Shown here piece by piece: positions 36,460 through 47,566 of a stretch of DNA of 64,000 nucleotides. Source of the DNA: Luzula sylvatica. Its lineage: Eukaryota > Streptophyta > Magnoliopsida > Poales > Juncaceae. Location: assembly GCA_946800325.1 (NCBI GenBank), contig OX326961.1, forward strand, positions 50,060,293 to 50,124,292, given 5' to 3'. Both the position numbers and the translations under genes were made by a program. The notes under the pieces are model-generated. The model made no database searches. It saw only the letters and a list, made by a program, of their open reading frames with translations, and was not told the DNA's origin. Within the stretch, counting starts at the first letter, position 1. The number at the start of each line of letters is the position of its first letter.

Positions 36460-39287
36460 ATGGCGGGCGGGACAGTGAGAACCCTCCTCTATATCTCTTC
36501 CCCAGCGTCATTCTTCCCCCGCCTCACCGCTGGAGTCTCTATCCGCCGTTCTCTCTGCTTAGCCGCCGCCGCGTCTCCGCCTTCTACAGCTCCACCTCGT
36601 CCGTCGTCTCCTCCCAAACACGCCGTCCTCTTAGATCGCCTCAGATCGCGCCATTTAAAAGATTCAGTTTCTTCAATCAAGCCATTCAAAGGTAAAAATG
36701 CAGATGCTGATACGAAGAACAAGAAGAACAAAGAGGGGGCAAAAATGGTGTCGAGTTTCGATAAATTAGGGTTGGATGAGGAGGTTCTGGCGGCTTTGAA
36801 GGAGACGGGGATTGAAAAACCAACTGAGATACAATGTCTTGGTATTCCTGCCGTGCTTCAAGGCAAAAGTGTTGTTATGGGTTCACACACTGGATCTGGC
36901 AAAACCCTTGCTTACTTACTCCCTCTTGTTCAGGTTTTTTTTTCTCAGAATTTTTGGTATTAATGAATTACCACATATTATCATTCTTATTAAATCCTTT
37001 TCTTATTGGTATAGTTAATGCGGAGAGATGAAGCTTTATCAGGTCTTTTGATGAAACCAAGGCGTCCAAGAGCGGTGGTTCTGTGCCCTACACGCGAACT
37101 CACCGAACAGGTTTTTTTCTCTCAAACTCATCTTTCTTTTTGTACTTGTTTGTCTATATTTCGATTTTTATATGTTCAAAACTATAATTAGGTGTATAGA
37201 GTGGCAAAGTCAATAAGTCACCATGCGAGATTTAGGTCAATAATGGTGAGTGGTGGGGTCCGCTTGAGACCTCAAGAGGACTCGTTAAACGGACCCATCG
37301 ATTTGGTCGTGGGGACACCTGGCAGAATTCTCCAACACATCGAAGAGGGAAACATGGTCTATGGCGATATTAAATATGTGGTACGTGTATCTATTTATGT
37401 GCCTTTCAAATTTCAATTTGATTGAAAACATTCCCATTTGTGTATAAATTTTTTTTTATTTTTTTTAGGTTCTTGACGAGGCAGATACAATGTTCGATCA
37501 AGGGTTTGGTCCTGATATTAGGAAATTTCTTGGGCCTTTAAAGAAAAAAGCTTTGAAGAGTGGAGATCTTGGGTTTCAGACTGTTTTGGTCACCGCAACC
37601 ATGACTACTGTATATATATCAAATTTATCATAATACTATAGAATTTTTTTTATATTTTTTCTTAAATTTAAATCTTTTTTTGGGGGTAATTAATTATAGG
37701 CGGTACAAAAGCTAGTAGACGAGGAGTTTGAAGGAATAATACATTTGAGAACCTCGACTTTTCAAAAAAAAATTGCTTCGGCACGGCACGATTTTATCAA
37801 AGTTTCTGGTTCTGAAAACAAGCTAGAATCTCTTCTTCAGGTTAATTTCTTTTCTTTACATCACATTTACAAAAAGGTCCCTCAAGAAATGCAATATTAT
37901 ATATTTTACTATTTATTTCAGGTTCTCGAGCCGAGTTTGTCCAAAGGAAACAGAGTGATGGTATTTTGCAACACGCTCAATTCAAGTCGTGCAGTGGACC
38001 ATTTTCTCAGCGAAAATCAAATATCAACTGTTAATTATCACGGCGAAGTCCCCGCAGAAGAAAGGTCTCGTAAAATTAAATCCCATTTTTTTATTTATTT
38101 TTATTTTCTCTTTAGAAAAAGGGTTCCAAAAAGTAAAAATTGTGTTTGATGGCAGAGTTGAGAATTTGAAGAAATTCAAGAGCGAAGATGGAGATTGTCC
38201 TACGTTGGTTTGTACTGATTTGGCTGCGAGAGGTCTCGATCTAGATGTTGACCATGTTATTATGTTTGACTTTCCTATGAACTCTGTATGCTCCCCATTT
38301 CATTCCTCTCCATTTTTGTCCTGTTGGACTTTTTTTTAAAGTTTTGTATCATTTGATTTTCACTTTGATTTTTTTTATTATCTAGATTGATTACTTGCAC
38401 AGAACTGGAAGAACTGCTCGTATGGGTGCCAAAGGTACGTTAATATACAAAAATACATATTCATATTTTGGTTTTAAGAAAAATTAAAATATTCTCTCTC
38501 ATATATTAACATTTTAATATAATTTTGAAACTTAGGCAAAGTAACAAGCATTGTTGCGAAGAGAGACATCTCTTTAGCAAGACGGATAGAAGAAGCAATA
38601 AAGAGGAACGAGAGTCTCGAAGCATTAAATGTAGACGATCTCAAAAAAACGGGACCCACAACCAAAGTTACCCAAAACGGCAAGTTTGGTACTGCTACTA
38701 GAGCCAATCCTATCCGAGATGGCAAGTTCGGTACTGGTACCAGAGCCAATGCTACCCGAGATGGCAAGTTCGGTACTGGTACTGGTACCAGAGCCAGTGC
38801 TACCCGAGATGGCAAGTTTGGTACTGGTACTGGTACTAGAGCCAGCGCTACCCAAAATGGCAAGTTTCGTACCGGTACTGTTACCAGAGCAGGTACTTCC
38901 CAAAAAGGTAACTTTCGTACTGGTACTAGATCCAACGGTACCCAAGAAAGCAAGTTCGGTACTGGTATTAGAACCAATGCTACCCAAAGAGGCAAGTTTG
39001 GTACGGGTAATAGAACCAATACCGGTACCTCGTTCAGAAGATCTTCTAATGTAGTCGTTAAAAAGGCTAAACCGTTTTCTTCAACTAAGAGCGAGGAAAA
39101 CTTTAAACCAAAATCGAAACCGTATTTAGGTAGTGGTGCGAAAGATATGAAAAATAGAAAGAGTTTCGACGGTAGAAAAGTTGGCAAGGCCGGTAAGAAG
39201 AGCGGTACCGAGATTGGTTACAAACATAGAGTTGTTGGTTTCACCAGCCGCAGTTCTGGGAGGTCGTCGGCACAGGAAGAAAACTAG
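36460..39287 (+). CDS. RH39: DEAD-box ATP-dependent RNA helicase, RH39-like, plastid
   Basis: Nine exons join in frame to 704 aa: 36460-36933, 37015-37110, 37192-37380, 37469-37609, 37700-37840, 37922-38064, 38156-38285, 38386-38434, 38536-39287. All introns are GT-AG and 75-120 bp long. Motifs: Q motif (EKPTEIQ, 119-125), Walker A SHTGSGKT (142-149), Ia PTRELTEQ (183-190), TPGR (232-235), DEAD (256-259), TAT in place of SAT (295-297), TDLAARGLD (415-423) and HRTGRTAR (443-450). The first ~95 residues are Ser/Ala/Arg-rich and poor in acids, like a plastid transit peptide. Arabidopsis RH39 is needed for processing of plastid 23S rRNA; the same role is inferred here. The C-terminal tail (about 490-704) is basic and carries eight 14-16-aa repeats. 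A partial duplicate lies at 3594-5474. Start chosen as the first ATG giving the transit-like N-terminus. Confidence 0.93.
38679..39032 (+). repeat. Tandem repeat in the last helicase exon (8 units)
   Basis: Encodes residues 503-620 as eight units of 14 or 16 aa with consensus [14 protein letters not shown]. Units 3-5 carry an extra Gly-Thr or similar pair (GTGT), a 6-bp slippage inside the unit. All changes keep the frame, so it is tolerated coding sequence. The array is basic, Gly/Thr/Arg-rich, probably disordered, and could add RNA affinity. Confidence 0.9.
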
Positions 39288-40414
39288 TTGGTTTTCACGC
39301 ATCGAAGGAGTACGTGTAAATAGTGAGAACCGAGTTTTCTTTGTTGTTTTTTAGTTTTTATTTATTTTTAATTTTTTTTTGTTAGAGATGAGATGTCTTT
39401 TTGTTGCTTTTATAGAGTTGAATTTTGTAATCATATTTGTGATCTTATCGTGGTACTTTTTTTTTTCCCAATATTCAAGAATGATTTTATCACGAATGTA
39501 AGAAAATAATTGAAATTTGATCTTTTAGTTTTAACTTTTTAAGCAAAAGACATGTTTTAATATTAGGAAAATATTGATATGAGTAAAATTTACATTCCCA
39601 GTGTATGTTGATCCAATTTATATGAGTAAAATATTGATCTTGCGAATCACTTGCATGTTGAGTTTTTTTTTTGTAGTTGATAGTTTTATTTCTGATGTCA
39701 AAATCTAGAAATGTACCATTTCTAAGTGAAGTTTACTTCCAATATTTCAATAATTTTTTAAACTTCTACTGCCCTAATAATTATTAAGCAAAGTTAATTT
39801 ATTGCCCCGTTCAATCACTTGGAAAATTATATCGAAACGATTATATTCTTGTAGAGTTGTGTCGATTTAGTCTCAATTTCTCTTGTTTTTTTCTCATAAT
39901 ATATTCCAACAAGTTCTGGAAACTCGATAGGTCTTTTCTAGATATTTTTGTATCGAAAAGAGTTGTTTAAACGAGATAAAATAAGATATATGAGTTTTCT
40001 TTTTATCAATTTTCACCGATATCTCAAAAAATCACGGCTATGCATATTGCTAGTATCATCAAGTAGTCTTTATAAAAATTAATATTTTGATTGGAAAATG
40101 CATGTTTACATATTTATGCATTATCTCTTTTTTATATAAAGAAGAACACGCAAGTAAAGTCACTCTTCTCATGAAAAGGGGGTGAATACATGTTGAATGT
40201 GTGATGGTCTCGTAGTTGTACAACATTATAAATTAAAAATAACTTACATAATATTTTATTGTTTCTAATTTAAACAATTTTGAAAATGCATCCAATTATG
40301 ACAGTTAACTGTAAATAAAATTTATTTGGGGGCATATATAAAAAACAACCAAAAAAATTAGCCACAGGGGCCTATACGCATAAAGAAAAAAAAGATTGCA
40401 ACTGAGTTCCGGCT
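39288..40414. other. Helicase 3' region and spacer before the TPR gene
   Basis: The first ~200 bp are T-rich and likely 3' UTR; the rest is AT-rich. No ORF or element is supported. The TPR gene promoter must lie in this 1.1-kb spacer, but no clear TATA box stands out. Confidence 0.4.
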
Positions 40415-41867
40415 ATGGCGGGCCTCCTCTCTCTCTTCCCTCTTTCTTTCTCACATCACCGTTTATCTCGCTCTAAATCAAACAAACTCTCAATACTACT
40501 ATCTCGTACCAGTTCACGTACCGGTTTGTTACATTTCCCTCTCAGAACCCAACTAGAATCTCAATTCGCCCCTAAATTCTTCCAAATCTCATGCACCCAA
40601 AACCCAACCTCCGTTCTTCAATCCATAAGGAACGGTACGGTTTTGTTCGTTTTCAGTTCATTCTTCTTTCTCAGTTGGTTCAATTCTAAACCAGCTATTG
40701 CAATTAGTATCCCTCCAAAGAGCAATCTTTCTTCCTCGCTGAAAGAAGAAATTAAGAGCCCACAGGATAAAAAGAAAACTGAAATTCACGATGAGATGAT
40801 TGATATGTATGAAAAGTTCTTGGAGCAGAACCGAGATGATTTGGATGCATTAAAGATCGTTCTTTATGCAAAATTGCGAAAGGGGGATATGGAAGAAACA
40901 CTTAAATATATAGAAAGGCTGGTAATTTTATGACTGGTACAGTCCCTGTAGTTATGTACCTGTTCTGGTACATTCTTTCGAAACATTATTGGCAGTGTTG
41001 ACCTTCTATATGACATTACAAATTATGTATATTCTTATTTATTTCGTATTCGCTTTTTGAATTGGACTAATATTAGGGGTATTTTAGGAAATTCTACAGC
41101 CAGGCGATGTGGAATGGAGGCTTCTAGAAGCCGTCGCGCATGAGAGAATGGGAATGTTGAGCAAAGCAAAGAAAGTGTACAAGGAGATATTGGATGAAAC
41201 TCCACTTCTCTCTAGAGCCCTTCACGTTAGTTTTAATGAATCGAATTAATAACATAATGATTGGACGATTTTAGAAAATATTTTGACGAATTTTAACTTT
41301 TAGGGACTAGCATTGGTTATGCACAAAAATCACGAAGGCCCTGCTATGTTCGAAATGTTAAACAATGCCTTAGAACTCGCGATTCGTGAGCACAAAATCA
41401 CCGAAGAAAGGAACATTAAAATTTTAATTGCGATGATGTATATTGTCGAGGTATTAATTCAAATTTGCCATTTTGCTAATTGACCTTAATTTATGTATGT
41501 ACTATTATTTTATTTGTTCTCGATTTAGAAAGATCTAGATGGTGCCTCTAAAAATCTCGAAGCTCTTACCAACGAGGATCCCAAAGATTTTAGACCTTAT
41601 CTTTGTAAGGTAGCTAAAAAAGACTTTATTGAACTCATTCATTACTTAGTTTTTTCTCCGAATTAGCGATTATCTCTCGTAATGGTTTGTTTATGCGTAA
41701 AACAGGGAATAATATATAGTTTCATGGATAAAAAGAAGGAAGCAAAGGAGCAATTCGAGATGTATAGAAGTCTCGTACCAGATGAATTTCCTCAAAGAGG
41801 TTTCCTTGAAGATTGTATACTTGCGGCTAAATCTGAACCTCCACTCGGCAAAGATTTTGTTTCTTAA
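40415..41867 (+). CDS. Plastid-targeted TPR protein (chloroplast lumen common / SG1-like)
   Basis: Five exons join in frame to 344 aa: 40415-40921, 41088-41225, 41304-41450, 41529-41609, 41706-41867, all GT-AG with every intron in phase 0. The N-terminus is rich in Ser, Arg and Leu with few acidic residues (transit-like), followed by a hydrophobic stretch at about residues 74-88 (GTVLFVFSSFFFLSWF) that could be a thylakoid signal or membrane anchor. From about residue 120 on it is helical and TPR-like, with paired motifs such as LDALKIVLYAKLRKGDMEET and RPYLCKGIIYSFMDKKKEA. The closest family I know is the plant 'chloroplast lumen common' TPR group, related to SLOW GREEN 1, needed for chloroplast development. 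It probably acts as a scaffold for protein assembly; the exact paralogue is uncertain, so no symbol is given. Confidence 0.85.
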
Positions 41868-42297
41868 TTTTCGTATAAGTGTCGAATGTGTTAGAAAATT
41901 TGTCATTTTTGCTCCTAAATATCATTTGTCATTTTGATCCCTATTCTCTGTGTATTTCCATAAATACCCTTCAAAAAACGTAAATACCAAACTGAAAATA
42001 TCATTTATATTATTTCACAATTAAATATAGTAACTGTAGAGAAACAGTGCTCCAAGATCACGACGACCAGATTATTATCTCTTCCTTTTTGTGGACCCCA
42101 CACTACCCACGACATAACATATGCCAGAATCATGATGCACGCCCATAAAATGTACAATAAAATGGGAGGTATATGGATTTTTGATCAGATTCAGGCCTGA
42201 TTTATAATTAGAGAAAGAAACCAAGGACTAAAATGTAAATTTATTACTTTGAGGGGCGATCATGAAAATGGGTTAATATGAACCGGATATGATGGCT

Positions 42298-42540
42298 GAG
42301 TGCGGTTTCTCTGTGGCCGCACAGTGGCAGCCACTTGTGAAACCGCCTACGTGGCTTCGTTTTATTGGTCAATACAATGTATTTTTCACATAAACCCCTA
42401 CTTTATATAAATTAACTGTCTAGGGTTTCCGAAAAAGTAGGGGTTTATATGCAAAAATATATTATATTGACCAATGAAACGAAGCCACGTAGGCGGTTTC
42501 ACAAGCGGTTTCACTGTGCGGCCACAGAGAAACCGCACTC
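42298..42540. mobile_element. MULE-type MITE with proven empty site
   Basis: 243 bp with ~72-bp inverted ends: GAGTGCGGTTTCTCTGTGGC at the left and the exact inverse at the right. Flanked by the 9-bp duplication ATGATGGCT (42289-42297 and 42541-42549). Core copy 2 has a single ATGATGGCT at 27166-27174, the unoccupied site. A 9-bp duplication indicates a Mutator-like source. Non-coding and likely young, because the terminal 28 bp pair perfectly. Confidence 0.93.
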
Positions 42541-42549
42541 ATGATGGCT

Positions 42550-42973
42550 CGGGTCATATGTGTTAATAACTTAATAGTTAATAGTTAATACCACGAACAT
42601 TGATGTTAAGAATCTGTGGACTAAAATGTAAATTTTGTATCCCATGGATCAGTCTCTGTGCTTCGTCCAGTTCTGTAAGAACTGGAGATGATCGATCTTA
42701 TCCTCCCAACGGTCGGTAATTCGAACGTTGGAGAATCCGAACGTTGGGATTGGATCAGCCGGTATATTATCCCCCCATGCCCTCTCTCTTTCTTCCAAAT
42801 CTCTCTCCCTCTCGCCAATAATTGCTACTTCTCAACTCTGAAGTTCTCCTCCGTGAGATTCTGAGCTCCATTAATGGCAAGCATATCAAAGCTGGATCCT
42901 TCAATCTCTTTTACCTCCTGTGGCCGAGTCCAATATCTCTCTTCAAAGCAAGAAGCCAATATCTCTATACCGG

Positions 42974-43031
<58 letters not shown>

Positions 43032-43106
43032 AATTACGAGAAAACAGGGGAAATTGTACACTTCAAGCATATCGTTCTTCTGTACGGACCTGACATCGGT
43101 GACTGA
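42550..43106 (+). promoter_or_regulatory. Promoter-like block and first exon-like ORF of core unit, copy 3
   Basis: Contains CGAACGTTGG repeats (about 42722-42748), a CT-rich leader, then overlapping ORFs starting at 42822 and about 42874 that run through a 50-bp CT tract as Leu-Ser repeats and end at 43106 in NYEKTGEIVHF plus a short tail. The layout resembles a plant 5' gene end. CT length changes between copies alter the frame, arguing against a maintained protein. Confidence 0.35.
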
Positions 43107-43535
43107 AGCGATGTTAAGAACTCTTTGCTGGTAAAACATGTCCTATTAAACTTACTGTAATTTTACTAATCATTTGTAAGAACTCTTTGCAATTTTCCAA
43201 ATGGATTACTAAAAAGCTCTTTTTGCTTCACCTTTTAAAGTTATGCAAAAAGCTCACCCTTTCAATTTTTTTCAAGAATATAGAGATGAATATTTTGTTT
43301 TCCTTTATGCATAACACCAAGGTCTTCTTTTCATTCTTTTTTTGCAGATTTCTCGTGACTACTTTTTAATTAATTTCGTGAGATGGATGGATTCGACTAG
43401 ACGGTGAAGGTGAAGGTGAAGGTAATAATGGCAGACACTCTTGCCACCTGGCATACTCCACGGCAAAATTGAATTCCATGGTACCACTCTTTTGTTGCAA
43501 AATATGCCTCTTTTCTCCTTCAATATACTGTTTTC

Positions 43536-43745
43536 TTGGTGCTTGAATTTTTTGAAGCTGGTGTATACAGGGAAGATGATTTTGCACTTATGAAGTGGAT
43601 TTGGTGGCAAAGTTTGAACAATCTGCCATTGAGCCCTTTTCCAGATTCGAAATTAGATGAACAGGTCGCGAATTATATGGACAGATTTCTCTCGTCGAAA
43701 TTCGTGCCAGAAATCAGCTTCGATGCTCATCCTTTACAAATATGA
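43536..43745 (+). pseudogene. Second exon-like block of core unit, copy 3
   Basis: 69 codons ending TGA, sharing EFFEAGVYREDDFALMKWIW with the other copies. A 1-bp deletion after WWQ shifts the frame for about 12 codons until an extra C restores it before DSKLDEQ. Such compensating indels indicate loss of constraint. Followed by a donor-like CCAAGGTACTC at 43775-43785. Confidence 0.45.
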
Positions 43746-43959
43746 GCAATCTTTGCTATCAACGAATCTGGCCACCAAGGTACTCAATTTTAAAATATTT
43801 TCCTTCTAAGAAATTTCAATATTCTTTTTTGAATTAATTTGATTTTCTTTTATATATCAGCGCATACTGTGACGAGACGACCATTCCCAATTGCATGAAA
43901 ACTAATTGGCGAGGACAAGAATCTTGGGCAGAGTACCCTTACGTATAATGGACTGTGTA

Positions 43960-44140
43960 TTTTGTTGTGTGATATATGCATGTATGGACTGGAGTCTGTA
44001 TAATGTGTGTTATGCGTGTCTGTGTTGTGTATGACGCAAGTATGATGTAATACGTGTGTGTGGGGTCTGTGGTGTGTGTGTGTATGTGTGTGTGTTTGTG
44101 TTTTTGTGTGGTCTGTGGTGTGTGTGTGTGTGTGTTTATG

Positions 44141-44184
<44 letters not shown>

Positions 44185-44930
44185 TGTGTGCGGTCGGGCC
44201 CATACGGGGCCCGGTCTGAGGGAGGGGGTCGGGGGACCATACGGGGCCCGGTCTGAGGGAGGGGGTCGGGGGACCATACGGGGCCCGGTCTGAGGGAGGG
44301 GGTCGGGGGCCCACGCGGGGCCCGGCCCGAGGGAGGGGGGGTCGGGCCCGCGTGGGGCCCGGCCTGGGGAGAGGGGGTCGGGCCTGCGCGGGGCCCGGCC
44401 CTGGGGAGGGGGGTCGGGCCCACGCGGGGCCCGGCCCGGGGGGAGGGGGTCGGGCCCACACGGGACCCGGCCCGTGGCGAGGGGGTCGGACCCACACCGA
44501 CCCGGCCCCGGGGGGGAGGGGTCGGGCCCACGAGGGGCCGGGCCCGGGGGGAAGGGGTCGGGCCCACGCGGGGCCGGGGTGGGGGTCGGGCCCAGGGGGA
44601 GGGGTCGGGCCCACGCGGGGCCGGGGGGGGGGGTCGGGCCCAGGGGGAGGGGTCGGGCCCACGAGGGGCCGGGGGGGGGGGGGGGTCGGGCCCAGGGGGA
44701 GGGGTCGGGCCCACGCGGGGCCGGGGGGGGGGGAGGGGTCGGGGCCACGCGGGGTCCGGCCCCTCCCCTAAACCCTCCCCAGGGGCCCGACCCCTCCCCC
44801 AGGGCCCGGCCCCGCGTGGGCCGGCCCGGGGGGAGGGGGTCGGGCCCGTCCCCCCGGGCCGGCCCACGCGGGACCGGCCCCGTCCCGAGGGGGAGGTGGC
44901 CATGCGGGGCCCGGCCCGAGGTGGAGCCAG
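43960..44930 (+). repeat. TG tract and GC minisatellite, core copy 3
   Basis: TG-rich 43960-44190, then a GC array of variable units (GGTCGGGCCCACGCGGGGCC type). Unlike copy 2, several units contain bare G runs of 8-13 (for example around 44630 and 44672). Near 44760-44880 the G-rich strand switches to C-rich and back, so part of the array is inverted. Frames across it are artefacts. Confidence 0.8.
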
Positions 44931-46013
44931 ACTCGGTCATTTTTGTTTATCGCTCGGATTGTATTTCCCATATGCACACCGTACCTCCTCAGAACATATG
45001 TTTTTTTCTGAAAATATGTCACTTAATTGTGTGGAAATCTTGAAATGGCAATGAAGAAAGAATGGGTTAGTGGACTTGGCACATTAATTCAAGAGATGAT
45101 TCTATCTGGTTCAGAAAGTATACATTGCTAAATTCAACTTGATGAATAATTTGATTATTTTTTGTTTTTTTTGAGAAATATGAACTAACTTGATGAATTG
45201 TAGATACATAAACTAGTTTCGACGGTTGTACAGCTGATCAAGAAAATCATAAATATAATTCAGCTATTTGCGATTAATTTGCCATGGATGTTTAGTGCAT
45301 TAGAAAAAGAGAAGGAAAAATGCGGACAAATTGTTTGTTGGTTAATCTACACTTCATACTCTTTGCTTAATCAAGAGAATTAGATTGTAATTTCAATTTT
45401 TGCATATGGTCATTTCAATTTTTGCATATGGTTTGCAATCGATAATTGAGTTTTTGATTTTGTTAAGTTTTTTTCACAAATGTAATTTCAAATGTTTTCT
45501 TTTTGCTTAATTTACATTTTTTTGACATTTTATTAATTAATAATTTATACCAAGACATATCTCTAATTAATTTTTTCTTTAAAACATTCAAGCTGCAAGA
45601 GCGACACAACATATTTTTTTTATGTTAATCTATATGTATTATTTTCATCCTAAACAATATACTATTATTCTATTTTCACTATATATCGGCATATTACCCG
45701 GTTTTATTTTGGTTATTTTCTTTTCCAATGCATCAACATATTACACGTTTCGTACATATTTAGCTTTCTATAAATTCAAAATATTATATATTTCTTTCAA
45801 AACCAAAACTATCATATTTATCCTCTCTCAAAATTTACCAAATTTATCAAATAATTCAAATATTTAACTTCAATAATGATATCCTGAAATCTTTCACAAA
45901 TTTGTGCCCCAAATACAAATGTGCAAGTAAAACGTAATAAATACAAGTGGGACTAGTGCTGGCAAAATGCTATCTAAACCGAAAAAACGACCCAACCCGA
46001 CGCATTCGAACAC

Positions 46014-46861
46014 TCAACCGTTGATGTCATTAAACTTGAAAACACAATTTCTCGCAATATATGATTTTTTTTTAATCAAACATTCAACCAATTGGATCAT
46101 TGACCTATGGACTATAAATTTTGAGATATCTACAAAAGAAAATCACAAACATGATTTATATACATTTTGGGATAAATTTTATTGAACAATTTTTTTAAGG
46201 AAAACAAACGCGAAGGCACTGGTAATAATCTGACACGTGGTAACTGCCCGCTAATGAAACTAATATGATTATAGTAAAAAGTTTGTGCAGTTTGCATGTA
46301 GATCTACAAAACATCATGATTTGATTTATATCGAAATATTATATATATATTCCTATAAAATAATGAAAATATCACTGTCATCTTTGCAATATTTTTTGAA
46401 TGGTGATCTGGTACCTATATTTGATATCTCTTGCAGTTACTTGTCCGTTGACATTCATTTGTTAACAACAAATTTCCCAATTTTTATTGACATCAATAGA
46501 TTGATCACAAAGAATCTTCTCCATAAACGAAAAATTAGTTACAAAAACATACATTTTATTTAATTTTAGGGCAAATGACATACATTTTTTAAAAGGTCAA
46601 CTCCCTGCGTTGAGTTAAGAAAAGACTTCACTACCCTAAAAGATGGGATTTCTCTATCCTTTGAAAAGTTAATAAAATGAAAAAAATAAATAAAATTTTG
46701 GAAAACAAGAAATTAATAATATTTGAATAATGAATAAAATCTATGTTTTCAAATTTTAAACTCGAACATCTTTTCTTTCGTATTATGAGAATTTTTTTTA
46801 TAATACAAATTATAATTGACATTGTCATATTTTAATTATACATGGTCAACCGAGCTAGGAT
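46014..46861. other. Intergenic, no gene seen
   Basis: AT-rich spacer. ORFs of 72 and 92 codons (45967-46185, 46285-46563) have no protein-like conservation that I recognise. No element ends identified. Confidence 0.35.
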
Positions 46862-47558
46862 TAGGGATGTCAATGGGTTGGGTAATACCCATGTCCGACG
46901 GGTATCCGACCCGGGCGGGTCGGGTAATACCCGATTAAGCCTACCCGCGGGTCGGGTATTACCCGATTAAAAAATACCCGGCACGGGTACGGGTAGGGTA
47001 TGGGTGAGGTCGTACCCGACCCGTGGGTATACCCGACCCGAACCCGGTCCTTAATAATCATAGTTATATTAATATTTTAATATATATTTTATTATTTTTG
47101 TGGTTTTTCAAATGGGTTTAATCTATTTTTTCTACTGTTATTTATTATACAATTTATTTTTATTTTTTCTATTTGTTTAGTAAATAAAACTAAAATAAAT
47201 AAATTCCTAGATTCATGTTTATTTATTTTTTTTACAGCTATTTCACGTTTCTATCAATTTTAGTTTCATAAAATCTACTTAAAAATATTTGTTGTGTATA
47301 TTATGATATTATTATGTTATGTGGTAATATTTTAATTTGAAAAAAAATAAATTTTCGTTAGTATATTTTAATGTTTTTGTATATATTTAGGTATGGGTAA
47401 AAATTCCCGTGGGTAATCCGAAAACCCGCGGGTAATAAACGGGGCGGGTAAAATTACCCGTTTAGTAGACGGGTCGGGTATGGGTATTACCCGATTAAGA
47501 TGGGTAAGGGTATGGGTGAGCCTATACCCGACCCGAACCCGACCCATTGACATCCCTA
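46862..47558. mobile_element. hAT-type element with ACCCG-rich termini
   Basis: The ends TAGGGATGTCAATGGGTTGG and the near-perfect inverse (CCCATTGACATCCCTA) are flanked by the exact 8-bp duplication GCTAGGAT (46854-46861 and 47559-47566). Both subterminal regions are dense in GGGTA/TACCC and GACCCG motifs, with an AT-rich middle. 697 bp, no transposase, non-autonomous. Subterminal motif clusters of this kind usually bind hAT transposase. Confidence 0.92.
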
Positions 47559-47566
47559 GCTAGGAT

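Larger units (their letters stand above)
42161..46013 (+). repeat. Core unit, copy 3
   Basis: Starts near TAAAATGGGAGGTAT, where copies 2 and 3 become alike, and ends where they diverge after CGACCC. It lies 294 bp after the TPR gene. It is the best-preserved copy: long CT tract (42978-43027), both exon-like blocks, TG tract and GC array, and an AT-rich tail. It is interrupted only by a 243-bp MITE. The ends show no inverted repeats. Whether it is the source copy of the arms cannot be decided here. Confidence 0.75.

Noticed and set aside
38474..39187. Long reverse-strand ORF of 237 codons opposite the helicase last exon
   Set aside because: Shadow of the repeat-rich coding exon; the sense strand carries the helicase reading frame with consistent splicing.
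42825..43139. Arg-Glu repeat ORF and Leu-Ser repeat ORFs over CT tracts (also 23151-23483 and 58912-59164)
   Set aside because: Products of CT/GA microsatellites; frames change with tract length between core copies.
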